Source: Meandrina meandrites (lineage: Eukaryota; Cnidaria; Anthozoa; Scleractinia; Meandrinidae). From it: 64,000 nt of DNA. The position numbers were made by a program, and so were the translations under genes. Below the pieces are notes generated by a model. That model made no database searches. It was not told the DNA's origin and saw only the letters and a list, made by a program, of their open reading frames with translations. This document shows, one piece after another, positions 34,559 through 45,956 of the stretch (positions are counted from its first letter, which is position 1; each line of letters starts with the position of its first letter). The stretch spans positions 15,805,661 through 15,869,660 of the forward strand of contig OY855906.1 in NCBI GenBank assembly GCA_963693305.1, in the 5' to 3' direction.

Positions 34559-37264
34559 CTACATCATGTTTCTCCCTCGATGCATACTTCCCAAGTTCCA
34601 TAGCGGTTTCAGCACGCATGGTTTAGGTTCCCAACCGTATGGAGGGCCTCCCATGGCGCGCCAATCAAAACGCGTGCTCAGCGGGCAGATGTTGCTGATT
34701 GGCTGAATGGAAGGAACCCAGTAGGTTGAATGGTTGTCCTTTGAAGCGGTGTTCCAGTAAATCAGCATTTCGTGCAGATAAGAGCCGTGTAGACTGATGT
34801 ACGTGCCGCAAACTTCCCGTATCAACTTGAACTCGGGGATATGCGCCGTTACGTCATGGTATATCCGTGGATCGTGGAAGTAGATAGCGTTTTTAACATC
34901 ATTCATCCATATCGCAATTGTTTGGTCACCGAACGGGTGACAGAGTAAATTGTCCTTTTTGCGCATGAACTCGAGCACAAGGTCCGCTGACAAGATAAGG
35001 AAACCCTCGTCCACTCGTACCAGGCCTTCCACTTCGCAGTGAACGTAACCCCAATAAAGCCTGAAATGTTTGCGGAGAATTGAAACGTTAATCAGACGGG
35101 GTTTTGCATTAAAACAAGTCAAGGGCATGTCAAATTGCTGTAATTTATTTTATGGTTTACATTTTCGAGTGATCTAAAACGTACATTACGCGTGGCAAGT
35201 CAAATGATCCCAGCATTGTTTCACCTGCCCAAGTCAGTTCTTTCTTATATTTGAGCTCATTTTCTCTTGATTTGAACCATGCGACCGCGTTTACGTGAAG
35301 TAGAAAAAAAATTGAAGAAATATGCAACATTTTCAGTCAATAATTGTGGATGAGGTTGGGTCAAAGTCAGTTGATATGGTTGAGACATACGTTGACTGAC
35401 CTTACAGGACATTAAAAGCGACTACTTATGGGCAATATACCATCCTCGGAGACCCGTGGATGTTGACATATCTTTCAGTTTTACTGAAATCCAAAATGAC
35501 TTCCGACTTTTTTTCGGCTATCTTACGGTAATTAAAATAAAATATGGTCGATGCAATAACCGCCGTGTAAGAACACACGAAAGTGACTCTGAAGTTACTG
35601 TTCGCCAATTGGGCAAAATAATACAAAGGATTTTTTTTTTTGCTCAATCAGAAGCCAGCATTCACAGAGCCGTTTGGAAATGATCTGGAGAGACTCGTTT
35701 CCCAGGGGCTCTTATCACTTTTATAGAAAACTTTCGCCGCGACGATTTCTGCCCGGTTTACTTCGTTTTTCCCCGACTTACTGCCCCTGGGTCTCCGAGG
35801 ATGGCTATATGCATGCGCCGAATGTTATTCATGCAATCTGGCGGAGTCAAGCAGCGTCGTTTCTTTTAATTTCCCCCTGATCCTTGTTACTGAAGTACCG
35901 TAATGTCGAATCAAATGTCGAAAAAAAAAGCATTTACATTTCAATCAGTTTTACCAGTTCTTGTTTGCGATCAAAAGCTCAAGAGGTCACCAAAAGTGAA
36001 AAACACCCTAATCTGAGAAAATTTACTGGTACCTGTTGAAACATTTGACAACGTTGAAAACAGCTCGATGTTCATAAGTAGTTATCAGTTTATAGGAAAA
36101 CAGTTCCCCTCGCCATAGTGACATATTCATGCACTGAAATTAAATCTTTTTAAATTAGCTTATTAATAAATGACACTTGCTTTCCTGTAAACGGCTCATT
36201 AATCAAGTTCTTTGTAAGAAAAACCTAATCAGTAGGAATTTTAAAGATCGAACGTACCTTTCCAATTTTATAACTGAAATGTTGCAATGAAGCTGGGCAA
36301 TGAAGCAACAATTCAGTTGTAATATTCCAGTGGGTAGCCGCAGACTAAGAATTGTTTTGTAAAGTGGCTTGTTAAAATTAATTGAAGAGCAAAACGAAAG
36401 TACTGCATGTGTATCCATGTCGATAAAACAACGGCTGTGAACAAGTAAACAATGCAAGTCTCTATATCAAACCTGGAACAGAATGCTCATGCATAACCCC
36501 GTGTGGGTTTACGCAAACGCTCGAATGTGTTCTTACCTTTTCTGTGGACGATAGGGAATTTCAAACAACAGTCTTTTCAAACAGACAAAATAGTCATCGT
36601 CCATTCTCAAGAAGAAATCAAATTCGTATCTTTCCACCGACCATTCCATCAGCCATAATAACCGAAGTCCGAAGTTGTATCCTTTTGGAACGGGCATAAA
36701 CTCCACATCGCCGTATTTTGCGCTTTCGTTAGCGAGAACGCTTCGTACTTTCGGGTCCATATCGGATAAACTATCGGTAAAAAAACGACACACGACTTCT
36801 TCCGAATTGCATTGGTTCATCCAAGTTCGTCGAATGCCTTCACGGCGATCAAATCTGATGGGAGCACTTAGAATAGCCACAATCAGTTTTAATCGAGTCT
36901 TGTTTCCGCTATGTTTCCCGCTTGTAAGAGAAGAGTGGTTTTCTCTGCCAAGAGAAGTATCGTTCTTTGATCTTTCAAATTTATAAAATTCGTTCTTGAC
37001 AAAGTTATTGTTAAGAACTGTCTTTCGGGTTGTTGATGTAGTCGGAACGTGAAGAAACGAAGACATCTTTCCGTACGCGGTTCCCGCCATATTAGACAAG
37101 TAACTCATTGTATCTTTTTCCCTTTCAATTGTCTCTTCTACTACTGCTTCAGTTCTTGAGTTCGGATTTTTGTTGCAAAACCTGATTAAATAAATAAGGA
37201 TTATAAAAAGCGACAACTGACAACATGACACAACCAAGATGAAAATATGCTTTCGCCAACGCAT
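34559..37264 (-). CDS. Beta-1,3-galactosyltransferase-like protein (GT31)
   Basis: Complete two-exon model of 409 residues: 37264-36537 and 35060-34559, GT-AG, phase 2, joined at RPQK-R-LYWG; stop TAG at 34559-34561. It is a type II Golgi protein: short basic cytoplasmic end (MRWRKH), one membrane anchor at about 7-29, and a stem of about 95 residues with N-glycosylation sequons. The catalytic domain starts near 126 with the GT31 signature LIVAILSAPIRFDRREGIRR followed by TW. The metal-binding DxD motif is MDDDYF (221-226). The second exon carries VDEGFLILSADLV and HPFGDQTIAIWM, in the place of the acidic EDV region of the family. The family transfers Gal, GalNAc or GlcNAc in beta-1,3 linkage from UDP-sugars onto glycans; the donor and acceptor cannot be read from sequence. 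Confidence 0.88.
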
Positions 37265-38932
37265 CGTCTGAAAACACTTCCTCGATCCTTTAAAATGGCG
37301 GGTCTGTCGTGGCTTTTCTCATAAACGTTCTGTTAATTTTTTGGCCATCGCTAAACAGTTAACTCGAATACAGCGCCGTTCAAGGTGCTCTATTCATTTA
37401 CTTTAATCCAAATAGTAAATGTTTGGAATATTTGTGAACGGGGAATTTATTCATTATCAGTCACGGTTTAATCACACCGACGGGTATCGCTACCTGTGTC
37501 GAGTATCTGTTGCGAAAACGACCTGTCCTAATTTTGTTCAGGGCTTTGTTGCTAATATAAACCAATTAACGTAAAAGGAATTTGAGAAGTTTGCTTGAAA
37601 AATAAATCGTTACAGAACGCTGTTGCGACTTCAAGATGGTGATTCGGTAATTTTTCCGAGCTGATTTCAGACAATTGATCGAACGTAAGAGTTGGTTGTT
37701 TATGGCAAAACTCTTCAAGCGTTTTCACCACAACTGAACCAGAACCAGAAACAAGGTGTTAACCCAAGCTGTTTTTTTATGACACTGTCCAGACACCGTG
37801 TCCACTTGTCAGCCTACCCATTGGCTCGGTAACCATGCCATTCCCATCAATCCTTGCTCGCTCTTCTTTTATTTTGAGTGTCACAAATCCACGATAACGA
37901 GAAAGACGTGCATGCCTGGGACTAGTAAGTCCAAAGTCTGATGGAAATTTCTCTTCTCTTCTTCTAATAGGACTGAGATTTAGGGCAACACGGGCATCTA
38001 CAGTCAATCAAAACTGTTGTAGAGGAACTAATATATGACGATATTTGGTGCAAAAATTTCTCCGTGGCATGCATTACCTGTTCTGAGAAACTAATGGTTT
38101 TTACAAGAGCGAAGCTCAAGAAAAAGTGTTTCAAAGAACAGATAATATCGGCAAGGTTACCAAACATATGTGCAAATGTTTTAAATCAAATGCAGACTAT
38201 TATATTATCACCGTTCAAACATTTTCACACAAGGCCGCTTTTAATGACTTTTTTTTTTTTGCAAAGTTTCCAGTTGGCAAGTAATTCCAACACTTTTCAC
38301 TAGTTATACTTTCATCGGTTCAGTACTTCCACTACGTACCAGTTGATGCTGCAATCCGAGTATGAAACAAATGCTTAATCATTGGCGTACAAGTTATGGA
38401 TAACAGGTTACCATAACAACGGTACAACCTGTTGACACCCTTTATTTTAGCGTTGATAAGTGCCTATCAAGAAAGTTCGGCGATTCCCTTTTTTGTAATT
38501 TTTTTTATTAACGAGTTTCAATAAACAGCCAGGGTGTTCCGGTAATTTCGTATTCAGATGTCCTCGAATAAAACTGGTTTGCTTCTATTTTAAGTTCCGA
38601 AGCTTTTGAAATTGTAACGGTTTCTAGATAATTAACGGTTGCTATATTTTTTTTTCATTCAGCTCATGAAAATCTAAAGCTGACGGAGCTCAATTACTGT
38701 CAGTGAAGCCCGCCTATATTGGCTTCGCAGCATTTCTAAAATAGTTTTTCTTTTTTAATTATGAATAATGGTCTTGATTTAGTTCCTTGTTTCGAGTTTA
38801 ATTAAATTTAATAAAACCCAGGCATTGTATTGGATCAACGAGAGAGAAACGTTTTTCTTAGGGGAAGCAAAAACCCAGAAAGTAAAACTCGTCTGAACGG
38901 CCTTAAATCTACTTCCGTGAACACAGAGACGT

Positions 38933-38935
<3 letters not shown>

Positions 38936-38968
<33 letters not shown>
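38936..38968 (+). repeat. Poly-A tract
   Basis: More than 30 consecutive A residues. It gives an artefactual poly-Lys ORF. It may mark the tail of an old retroposed sequence; no parent was recognised. Confidence 0.9.
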
Positions 38969-38969
<1 letters not shown>

Positions 38970-39009
38970 GGAACATAAAGTAAGACATTTTTATTTCAAT
39001 TCTCTTCAC

Positions 39010-39386
39010 AGGCTTCCCAAGCTCAAAAGTCGTCTTTTTGATGTGTTTTTGAGAGCCCTTCGGCGGCCGACTCTACATACGTGGTGTATGCGACAGCTTG
39101 TGTATATAGAGAAATGTATGGGAAAATCACGGATTCTCTAAAATCGGGTAAATAGCTATCTATTTTGAAATAAAGTTTACCTACCTCAAATGTGTCGCTT
39201 ACTTGTGTCTTGTGCCGAATTGGAAGCCATTCCGACGCCATTTAGCGAAGTTATTCGAAGTCGTTGTCTCCCCTAGAAGGGGAGACAACGACTTCGAATA
39301 ACTTCGCTAAATGGCGTCGGAATGGCTTCAACTTCGGCACAAGTAAGCGACACATCAAAAAGACGACTTTTGAGCTTGGGAAGCCT
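39010..39386. repeat. Large inverted repeat with a perfect 52-bp hairpin at its centre
   Basis: Bases 39223-39274 and 39278-39329 are perfect inverted copies around a 3-base loop. The arms go on outward: the right arm 39330-39386 matches the left arm 39010-39222, except that the left arm has an extra block of about 150 bp near 39050-39200, bordered by ACACAT-type repeats. Each arm starts with the same ATGGCGTCGGAATGGCTTC reading outward. Confidence 0.85.
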
Positions 39387-41712
39387 GTGTTCTCTTCTAC
39401 ATGTACTATTAAAAGCATTTGTCTAAGAATTCTCTTATATTACATTGTCTTAATCGTCTGAAAAGGTAATGCAGTCGCCAACATCAATACCGGTATGTCA
39501 TGAATACAAAGTCTGGGCGAATACATCGCCTGGGCGGCCTGTGCTTCGGTAACTCTGTTCCGCATTGCAGTTTCTTCACAATCCTGTTTATTGCTTTAAT
39601 TTATCAACAACCTGTTTGTTGATGACTTGTCCCATTTTAATCACTCGTCCTCTCCTTCAGTAAATGAAGTATCAAACTAGCGGTAAGTGAATAGTACTTT
39701 CCGCGCGTGCTGATTGGTTAACTCGGAGGTCATTAGCAAAGTGCTACTGCTATTAATTGTTGTTTTCATCTTCTTTCCTCTTTTTCTATTGTGTTTTTTT
39801 TATTGTATTATTGTAAAAGCCTTGCTTTTCTTATTTCAGCTCTTGCCCCTGCCTCGATTAGTTTTACAGCAAGTCGGAGGGGGCAAGCAAGTGTTGTAAA
39901 TTATGAATCTCACAATAAATTAAGTTGGGGATATTCAGTGACACTCCAGAATTTATTCATTAGTTCGTTTCCTGATTTCTGAAGTTGTTGATTACATCAA
40001 AACAATGAGTTTTTGGGTGGGCTATCCTCAAAGGACTTTATGAGGGGTTTCGAATGGTCTTTTCCAATGGTTTTTCTTTGCGAGCACGAGCACTGATAAA
40101 GGCTAGCCTTACGAGCAGCGAGCATTTTCAAAAAAAACTACCGCCATTAAAAATTGAGCATGCGACCCCTTGTTAAACTATGCGAGCACGAGCAAACGAG
40201 CACACTTCTGGAAACTTCTAAGTCGTCATTCGCCAGTCAGATTCGAGACGCAGGATGTACTCAGAAAGCGATATTTCGGACAACATCTATATGAAACTTG
40301 GCATAAAATTAGTGTTCGTTTACGACGGAAGCGGAGTGACAACCAATAAACCATTGTGTATATGTCATTTCCGACTGAAATTTCAGAATTTATTATTGCT
40401 CCTCGCTGAATTCCCTGTTTCTCCTTTTAAATCGAAAATGACTTCAAATTTATTCGACTCACTTAATGTCACTGCCATGTTCTTTTAAAAATACTGTGAG
40501 GTGCTGTTACGAAGCAGGATCGTAACGTGCCATTTTTCACCCACGACCTGCCCACGATCAATGAACGGCGAGACGAACGACACGAACGACGAACGACGAA
40601 CGATAAGCGGCACGAGCGGCACGTCTTTATTTACCGCTGTACAGTGTGATCGCGGACTCAGCTACGCCATTTTCTGAAAATGCAAAAGAGGATTCAGTCG
40701 ACTCGATTCACACTCACTGACAAAAGGCGGGATTCGGCGAACAATATAAGTTACGAAAGTTTCGCAACCTCCATCGTTCTTGCTTCTGTCAATTCTTAAT
40801 TAACCGACATTTGGTTATTTTACGTTCAAAGGTAAGGTTTTAACGTAATTATATTGCTCAATGAAGTCGTTCGTGTTTTGGCAGTATATTGCGTGGCACG
40901 TAATGCCGTTACTTCGTGCATGTGTGAATGTTTTCGCCAGAAAGTATTCTGTTTCTTTGATGGCGACTGTCCTTTCACACCACTTCAGAATAAAGACAAA
41001 ACGTCGTCGATGTTTACCAGATGTTGAGTTAAAGTTTTATATATTTAAGCTTATAAGACTTCGTAGTAAACGATCAAAATAAATTTTCCACTTATGGGGT
41101 AACAGTTTGTAAAATATGCCAGCAATAACCTTGTTAAATCAACTGACGATCGACTTGAACCTCGACCTTTTCTTTATTTTATGGGAAAGTATGTAATTTG
41201 TAACGATAAAGGAATGATTTCAGTGCCAGTAAGTAAGTAGCTCTTGTGTTATTTTGGCGGCAATGCTGTCAAAATTCATGTACCGATATGTAGGCTCTTT
41301 ACCAATCAGGGCATCTTATTATAACACACTGAAGAATTCATACAAAATATAAAACGTTCATTTGTCCTTCATGCAGATAAAAGACAACGAAAAGAGAAAG
41401 CATACTTGAAGTGGCAACATATTTAAAGCTAAGAAATTCACGATATCTTGAGGCTCGAGAAAGGCAGGTAATGTACTTTTTTATTTCATTATAACTTATT
41501 GCGGCCTGCAACACTAATCTTGACAGTGACTAGCGGATTGGGTATCACGCCTGACCGTCGCGTTCAGGGACATTCAGAACCAGAAGTTGAAAGTTTGGTC
41601 TTCCACCAAGAATGCTTAGAATGCGAAAAATATGTCAATCATGCACAGCACTTTGTCACATGAGATCGAGGCTTCTGTCACATGGAAGATTGCAAACGTT
41701 ATATTTTGCAGA

Positions 41713-41851
41713 TGCTGTGGTTCATTTTTATCCTTGATTCAAATTTTATTTTTCTTAGTTTTAAACTCATTATCACACGTTATCATACATTACCATACCC
41801 AAAAACAAAGGAAGTAAAAATTTGAACCAAGGATAAAATTGAACCACAACA
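41713..41851. mobile_element. Palindromic MITE-like element, 139 bp
   Basis: The left end TGCTGTGGTTCATTTTTATC is mirrored at 41812-41851 with few mismatches, giving arms of about 40 bp. No ORF. Confidence 0.7.
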
Positions 41852-41972
41852 TAGACATTACTTTTGAGAAGATTTGCTGTGATTTATTGACATTGTCTGT
41901 TTGAATATTTGCTTTGAGAATGAGGTGACTTAAGTTACATGTATTTGTTCTTCCACCATGAACGATTAGAAT

Positions 41973-42125
41973 GTGTTGTTCCAGAAAATATCCATGCCCC
42001 TCCCATGGAAAGGTTTTTTGATTTAAATCCCCCACCCCTCTGGAATTTCCAGTTAAGCCCCATACTTCTCGGAATTTCCATTGACCTTCCATGGGGTGGG
42101 TATGGATATTTTCTTGAACTGCACA
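41973..42125. mobile_element. Palindromic MITE-like element, about 150 bp
   Basis: TGTTCCAGAAAATATCCATG on the left and its complement at about 42095-42120, with arms of about 36 bp and six mismatches. Flanking it, 41610-41685 and 42185-42250 share GCGAAAAAT, TTTGTCACATG and GCTTCTGTCA in the same orientation, so a larger direct duplication surrounds it. Confidence 0.65.
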
Positions 42126-43263
42126 ATGCGAAAGTGTCATTGAAAGCCGAAAGTACAACATTTTTTCTTAAACCAAAAATTATTAGGATGCGAAAAATGT
42201 TTCAATCCCAACAGTTTGTCACATGGGATCATGGCTTCTGTCATGATCAGACTGTGTAGCATCAGTACTGTAGATAATTATGCATCTCCACTGCAGATAC
42301 AGTACTAGCAGATAGTGTCAAAGTAAACGTGTGTAACTTCAAAGTCTATCTGACACTGTCCTCATTTTAGGTTACGTTTTCAGTTTTTCCCTTTTCTTCT
42401 TTTTTGCTGTTGATACTGAAAATTAAATCAGCTCTTGGAAAGCAGTGAAACAGTTAGATAAACTGGACAAGTGAGCTGATACTCAGGTTGTTTCCTTGTT
42501 CTATATTTTCAATGTTTTGGTTAAATTTGTCCTGCATTTTTGAAGAGACGTGTCCTATAATCCTATAAAAAACACCCAACACCAAAAAACACTGGACACC
42601 CCTCTTGTATAATCAGCTAATTTATTTTGTACTCAACGAACCTGTTACATATTAATTACAGCTTAGGCTTTAGAGTCATGAGCACAAAGTACAAGGGAGG
42701 GGTGTTGGACAAAAGAAAAAATAGAGAGTCATAGAATCATTAGCCTTCACCTGTTGACCTAACATATATATGTAGGATGCAAGAGGTCAAAACAGTTAAA
42801 CCTCAGTACAAACACTTGGACTCTGCATCTCACCCCCTCACACTCACTTCCAGTTCTCTTGTGGTTGATTTGTACATTCAGTTACACAATCATACACCTA
42901 ATTGCAATAATGTAGTCATATAAAAAAAAGTCAAATAGGAATTAATTAGCTTAATCATCACAGCTGGCAGCATTTACAGGGAACTCACGAGTTTATATCT
43001 GTACACATATTAATTGTGGTCTAAGATAAATTGATTTCTGTGTATTTTGAGGCGTTTTGAGCCGTTCCTCTGGGCGAATTTCAAACAAATCGTTGTAATG
43101 CCTAATTAATTCCTATTTGCCGTTTTTGATTTTGCTTTTTTCAATGACAACGTTATTGCAATTTGGGTGAGAAACGGAGAAACTAATGCACTTGGTATCC
43201 CTTGTGCACTTTAAATGAAGTCAAGTGTGTTATTCATGAGAATGTTTCCTTTTAGCCACCAAC

Positions 43264-45956
43264 ATGATTGATCCAAGGAACATGCCATGTGCTCGTGTGT
43301 GCCTGCCACGCCTGTCAGCAAAGGAACTGCCTCCCAATGCACAGGAACAGTATCACAACTACACTATCAAAAGAAAGAGTAGTATGACTTCACTAAATGC
43401 AGGGAAAGACACAAATGAGGTCGGTATGCCTTCCCCAAGACCAGTGGACTTCTCATTTGTGTCAGGAGGAGGTGATCAAGTACAAACCAGTGCCAGCTCA
43501 TTAAATGCAGCCAGAGAAACAACTTGGGCTGATATTTCCCACCAATATCTTCCAGGCAATAACACAGATAACACAACTGAGACTTCTGTGCAGAGTGCTC
43601 CACCCAACTACTCTTATGTGCCATTAGCGAGGGATTGTTTAGGCATAGAGCCTGTTAATGTAACTGCCAACACTCTGTCAACCAAAAGAAGGAACTCTGT
43701 GGTTTCAACATCTTCCAGGTGTTCATCAGGTAGCTCTAAGGGAAGCGAACTTATTGCTTCCGTTTGCCTTACACCTGTAACATGGAAAACACCAAGATAT
43801 ACCACTAGGCCATATGAGCATTGTGTACCTGAAACTGAACTTGAGTGCAGTGAAGTACTGTCAGATGTAACAGATGATTCCACACTGTCAGGAGCAGAGA
43901 GCATAAAGAGCGGTTTAAATTTCATGACAAAAATATTGGTAAGTAATGTAATTTCTCATACCGTAAAATTCTGGTTATAAGCCCCCCACCTCCACACTTC
44001 CCGCCAAAATCCCTTACGAAGTTGTATAAACCCAGGGCTTATAACCAGAATTTAAAAGTATGCTCATTTTCTCTTAGCTGGTTCAGTGTAGATTATTCTG
44101 TTTTGTGTTGTATAGTTGCCCTTGTTCTGTACATGAGCAGTTTAGACTCTAAAAAATTGCTCTGCTACACTGTTTCTACGATAGATGCTATCAAATGATT
44201 CATGTAGTTGAAGCTTTATTAGCCAGTAAAGCCTCTGTACAGGGTTCAATTTGATTTCTGTAGCATTAATAACATGAAGCTAGGGGTATTGCTACCAACT
44301 CAATTGAATGCTCAATTGGATGCTAGCTGTCCTTGTGAAATGCAAGATATTATCACTGGGTATGCCATAGCTAACGATTCACCAGTACCCAACTAGGGGG
44401 GGGGGGGGGGGGGGAGAGAGTAATGGAAGTGTGTGCAAGAGTTATATGGTGTTAAATGTGTCTTTCGTTCTCTTGTGCCTCCATGCAGAAACCATTATTT
44501 CTCTGCACCTGCCAATACCTTGCTACGCTTTGCAAGAAAAAATCTAAAATTTGCTGCTAACAGTAAATAATTCTTTAGTACATGTACTTCAGGGGTGCAA
44601 CAAAGATGGGTGACAAACTTTGACACAGATGTCCATGGTAGAGAAGTCCTTTGATATTGCCTTTGACAGGGATTTAAAGGGTGTCATAGTTAGTTACGAC
44701 TCGAATACACTATTTATGGTACCTTTGTCAAAGGCATGCTAACTTTGATCAAAATCATAGACAGCCTTTGCCTCAATATAATGTATGCATGCCAAAGATT
44801 TGGCAAATAATGGCCATCAACACCCTTACCCCCAAGTCAAAGGTATGTGTGAAAGCCAACACTTTGTAAAAAAAAATGTGCCACATTTAGAATTTTGTCA
44901 TGCTTTGCCACCTCCACATGTAATCAACACAAGAGTTGCGTTTTGATTCAGGTCTTATTTTTGTCATATCAGAAACCACAGGACTTTTCATATGAAAATG
45001 TGTCTGTGACTTCAAGCTTACCTACAGCAATGGCCTTAGAGCAAGACATGGACAAAAGCACATACTCTTCAGGTTTTGCTTCATTCAATGACCATGTCAT
45101 GTATGGATGTGAAGATATGTGGCCAGATCTTCATAGCTATTCACCCCCAGAAAGTCCAGATCCTCACAAAACTGAAACCACTGTTTCAAAAGAACTCTCT
45201 AAAGAAACCATTGAAATGGAAAATTCAAATGCAAGAACTCAGCCTGCAGAAAGTGAAGAACCTGCTGGCTCTTTGCATTCCACAAGTTCTCGCATAAGAC
45301 GTTTCTCATCTGAACAATATGGACTTCTCTCTCCTGAGATAAAACTTGTGCCACTAAAAGGAAACATTTTTCATGAGCATAATGCAAAAAGAACATTGCC
45401 TTACAATGAAAGTGCCAAGAAGAGAAAGTCTTCGATATCCACAAAGGGAGATCTTCTTGTCAAAATCGAGGATGTCAGGGAGAAGTTAAAACCATGTGCC
45501 GGTGGGGGACTTACTGTTGTAACTAGTTCTGCAAAAGAACGATACACAAGTTCTGGACGAAGAATTGCAAATAGCTATTCTGAGAAGTCACTTGCTAAGT
45601 TGTCTGTGATACGTGCACGTAATGCACAGGTCAAAAAGCGTAAGGTAAGAAGCAAAGGTGTAAAGGCTCTTCCATATGCTGGTGGTACTGGTGGATTAGT
45701 TAGTGACTTAGAACATCGATCAGGAAAGCAAGGCAAGAAAAGGAAGCGTCCAAACGAAAATTCTGCTGGGAAGAAGAAGAGTCTCCTTTCGCGATATGAG
45801 AACTTGAAGTTTTCTGAACTCAATACTGTACCCAGGATGTCTGTCCGGTACAAAGTGGCTTTTACAAAGTGGCCATATGTATTTTCTGGTGCTTTGGATC
45901 TCATCAATCAAAGGCTTGCAAGTCAAAATGCCTTCTGGGATTCATTAAAATCCTAA
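43264..45956 (+). CDS. Unrecognised basic, serine-rich, probably nuclear protein
   Basis: Two coding exons, 43264-43938 and 44973-45956, joined in phase 0 through GT-AG (ATATTG/GTAAGT and ATATCAG/AAACCA), give 552 residues ending in TAA. The coding exon probably starts at the acceptor TTTAG at 43251-43255, nine bases before the ATG, so a non-coding exon lies upstream. The first 225 residues are rich in Ser/Thr/Asn with STKRRNSVVSTSSRCSSGSS. The second part has several lysine/arginine clusters (AKKRKSS, QVKKRKVRSKGVK, GKQGKKRKRPNE, GKKKSLLSR), which look like nuclear localisation signals. The C-terminus, MSVRYKVAFTKWPYVF plus about 23 residues, is the least disordered part and may be a conserved motif. 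There is no signal peptide, membrane helix or known domain that I recognise. No function is proposed. Confidence 0.75.
43967..44053. repeat. Short palindrome of the TATAAGCCCC repeat family
   Basis: AAATTCTGGTTATAAGCCCC on the left and GGGCTTATAACCAGAATTT on the right. The same ends occur at 49420-49690 (CTTATAACCGGAATTTT) and in pieces at 6915-7160. Lies 28 bases after the first exon of the unknown gene. Confidence 0.75.

Larger units (their letters stand above)
37265..43255. other. Six-kilobase non-coding stretch between GT31 and the unknown nuclear protein
   Basis: Promoter side of both flanking genes. Holds a poly-A tract (38936-38968), the large inverted repeat 39010-39386, a run of CGAACGA-type units at about 40568-40610, and palindromes 41713-41851 and 41973-42125. 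Two GT donor-like sites (CAAAG/GTAAGG at 40832 and GGCAG/GTAATG at 41469) could close 5' UTR exons of the gene at 43264; that is only inference. ORFs such as 37777-38007, 40255-40488 and 40861-41082 have no family signature. Confidence 0.5.

Noticed and set aside
37777..38007. 76-residue minus-strand ORF as a gene
   Set aside because: No start context, splice sites or family resemblance; length within chance expectation.
38830..39141. 103-residue ORF with a poly-Lys run
   Set aside because: Driven by the poly-A tract at 38936-38968.
40545..40610. CRISPR-like or satellite array of CGAACGA units
   Set aside because: Units are contiguous, short and irregular without spacers, and this is an animal genome.
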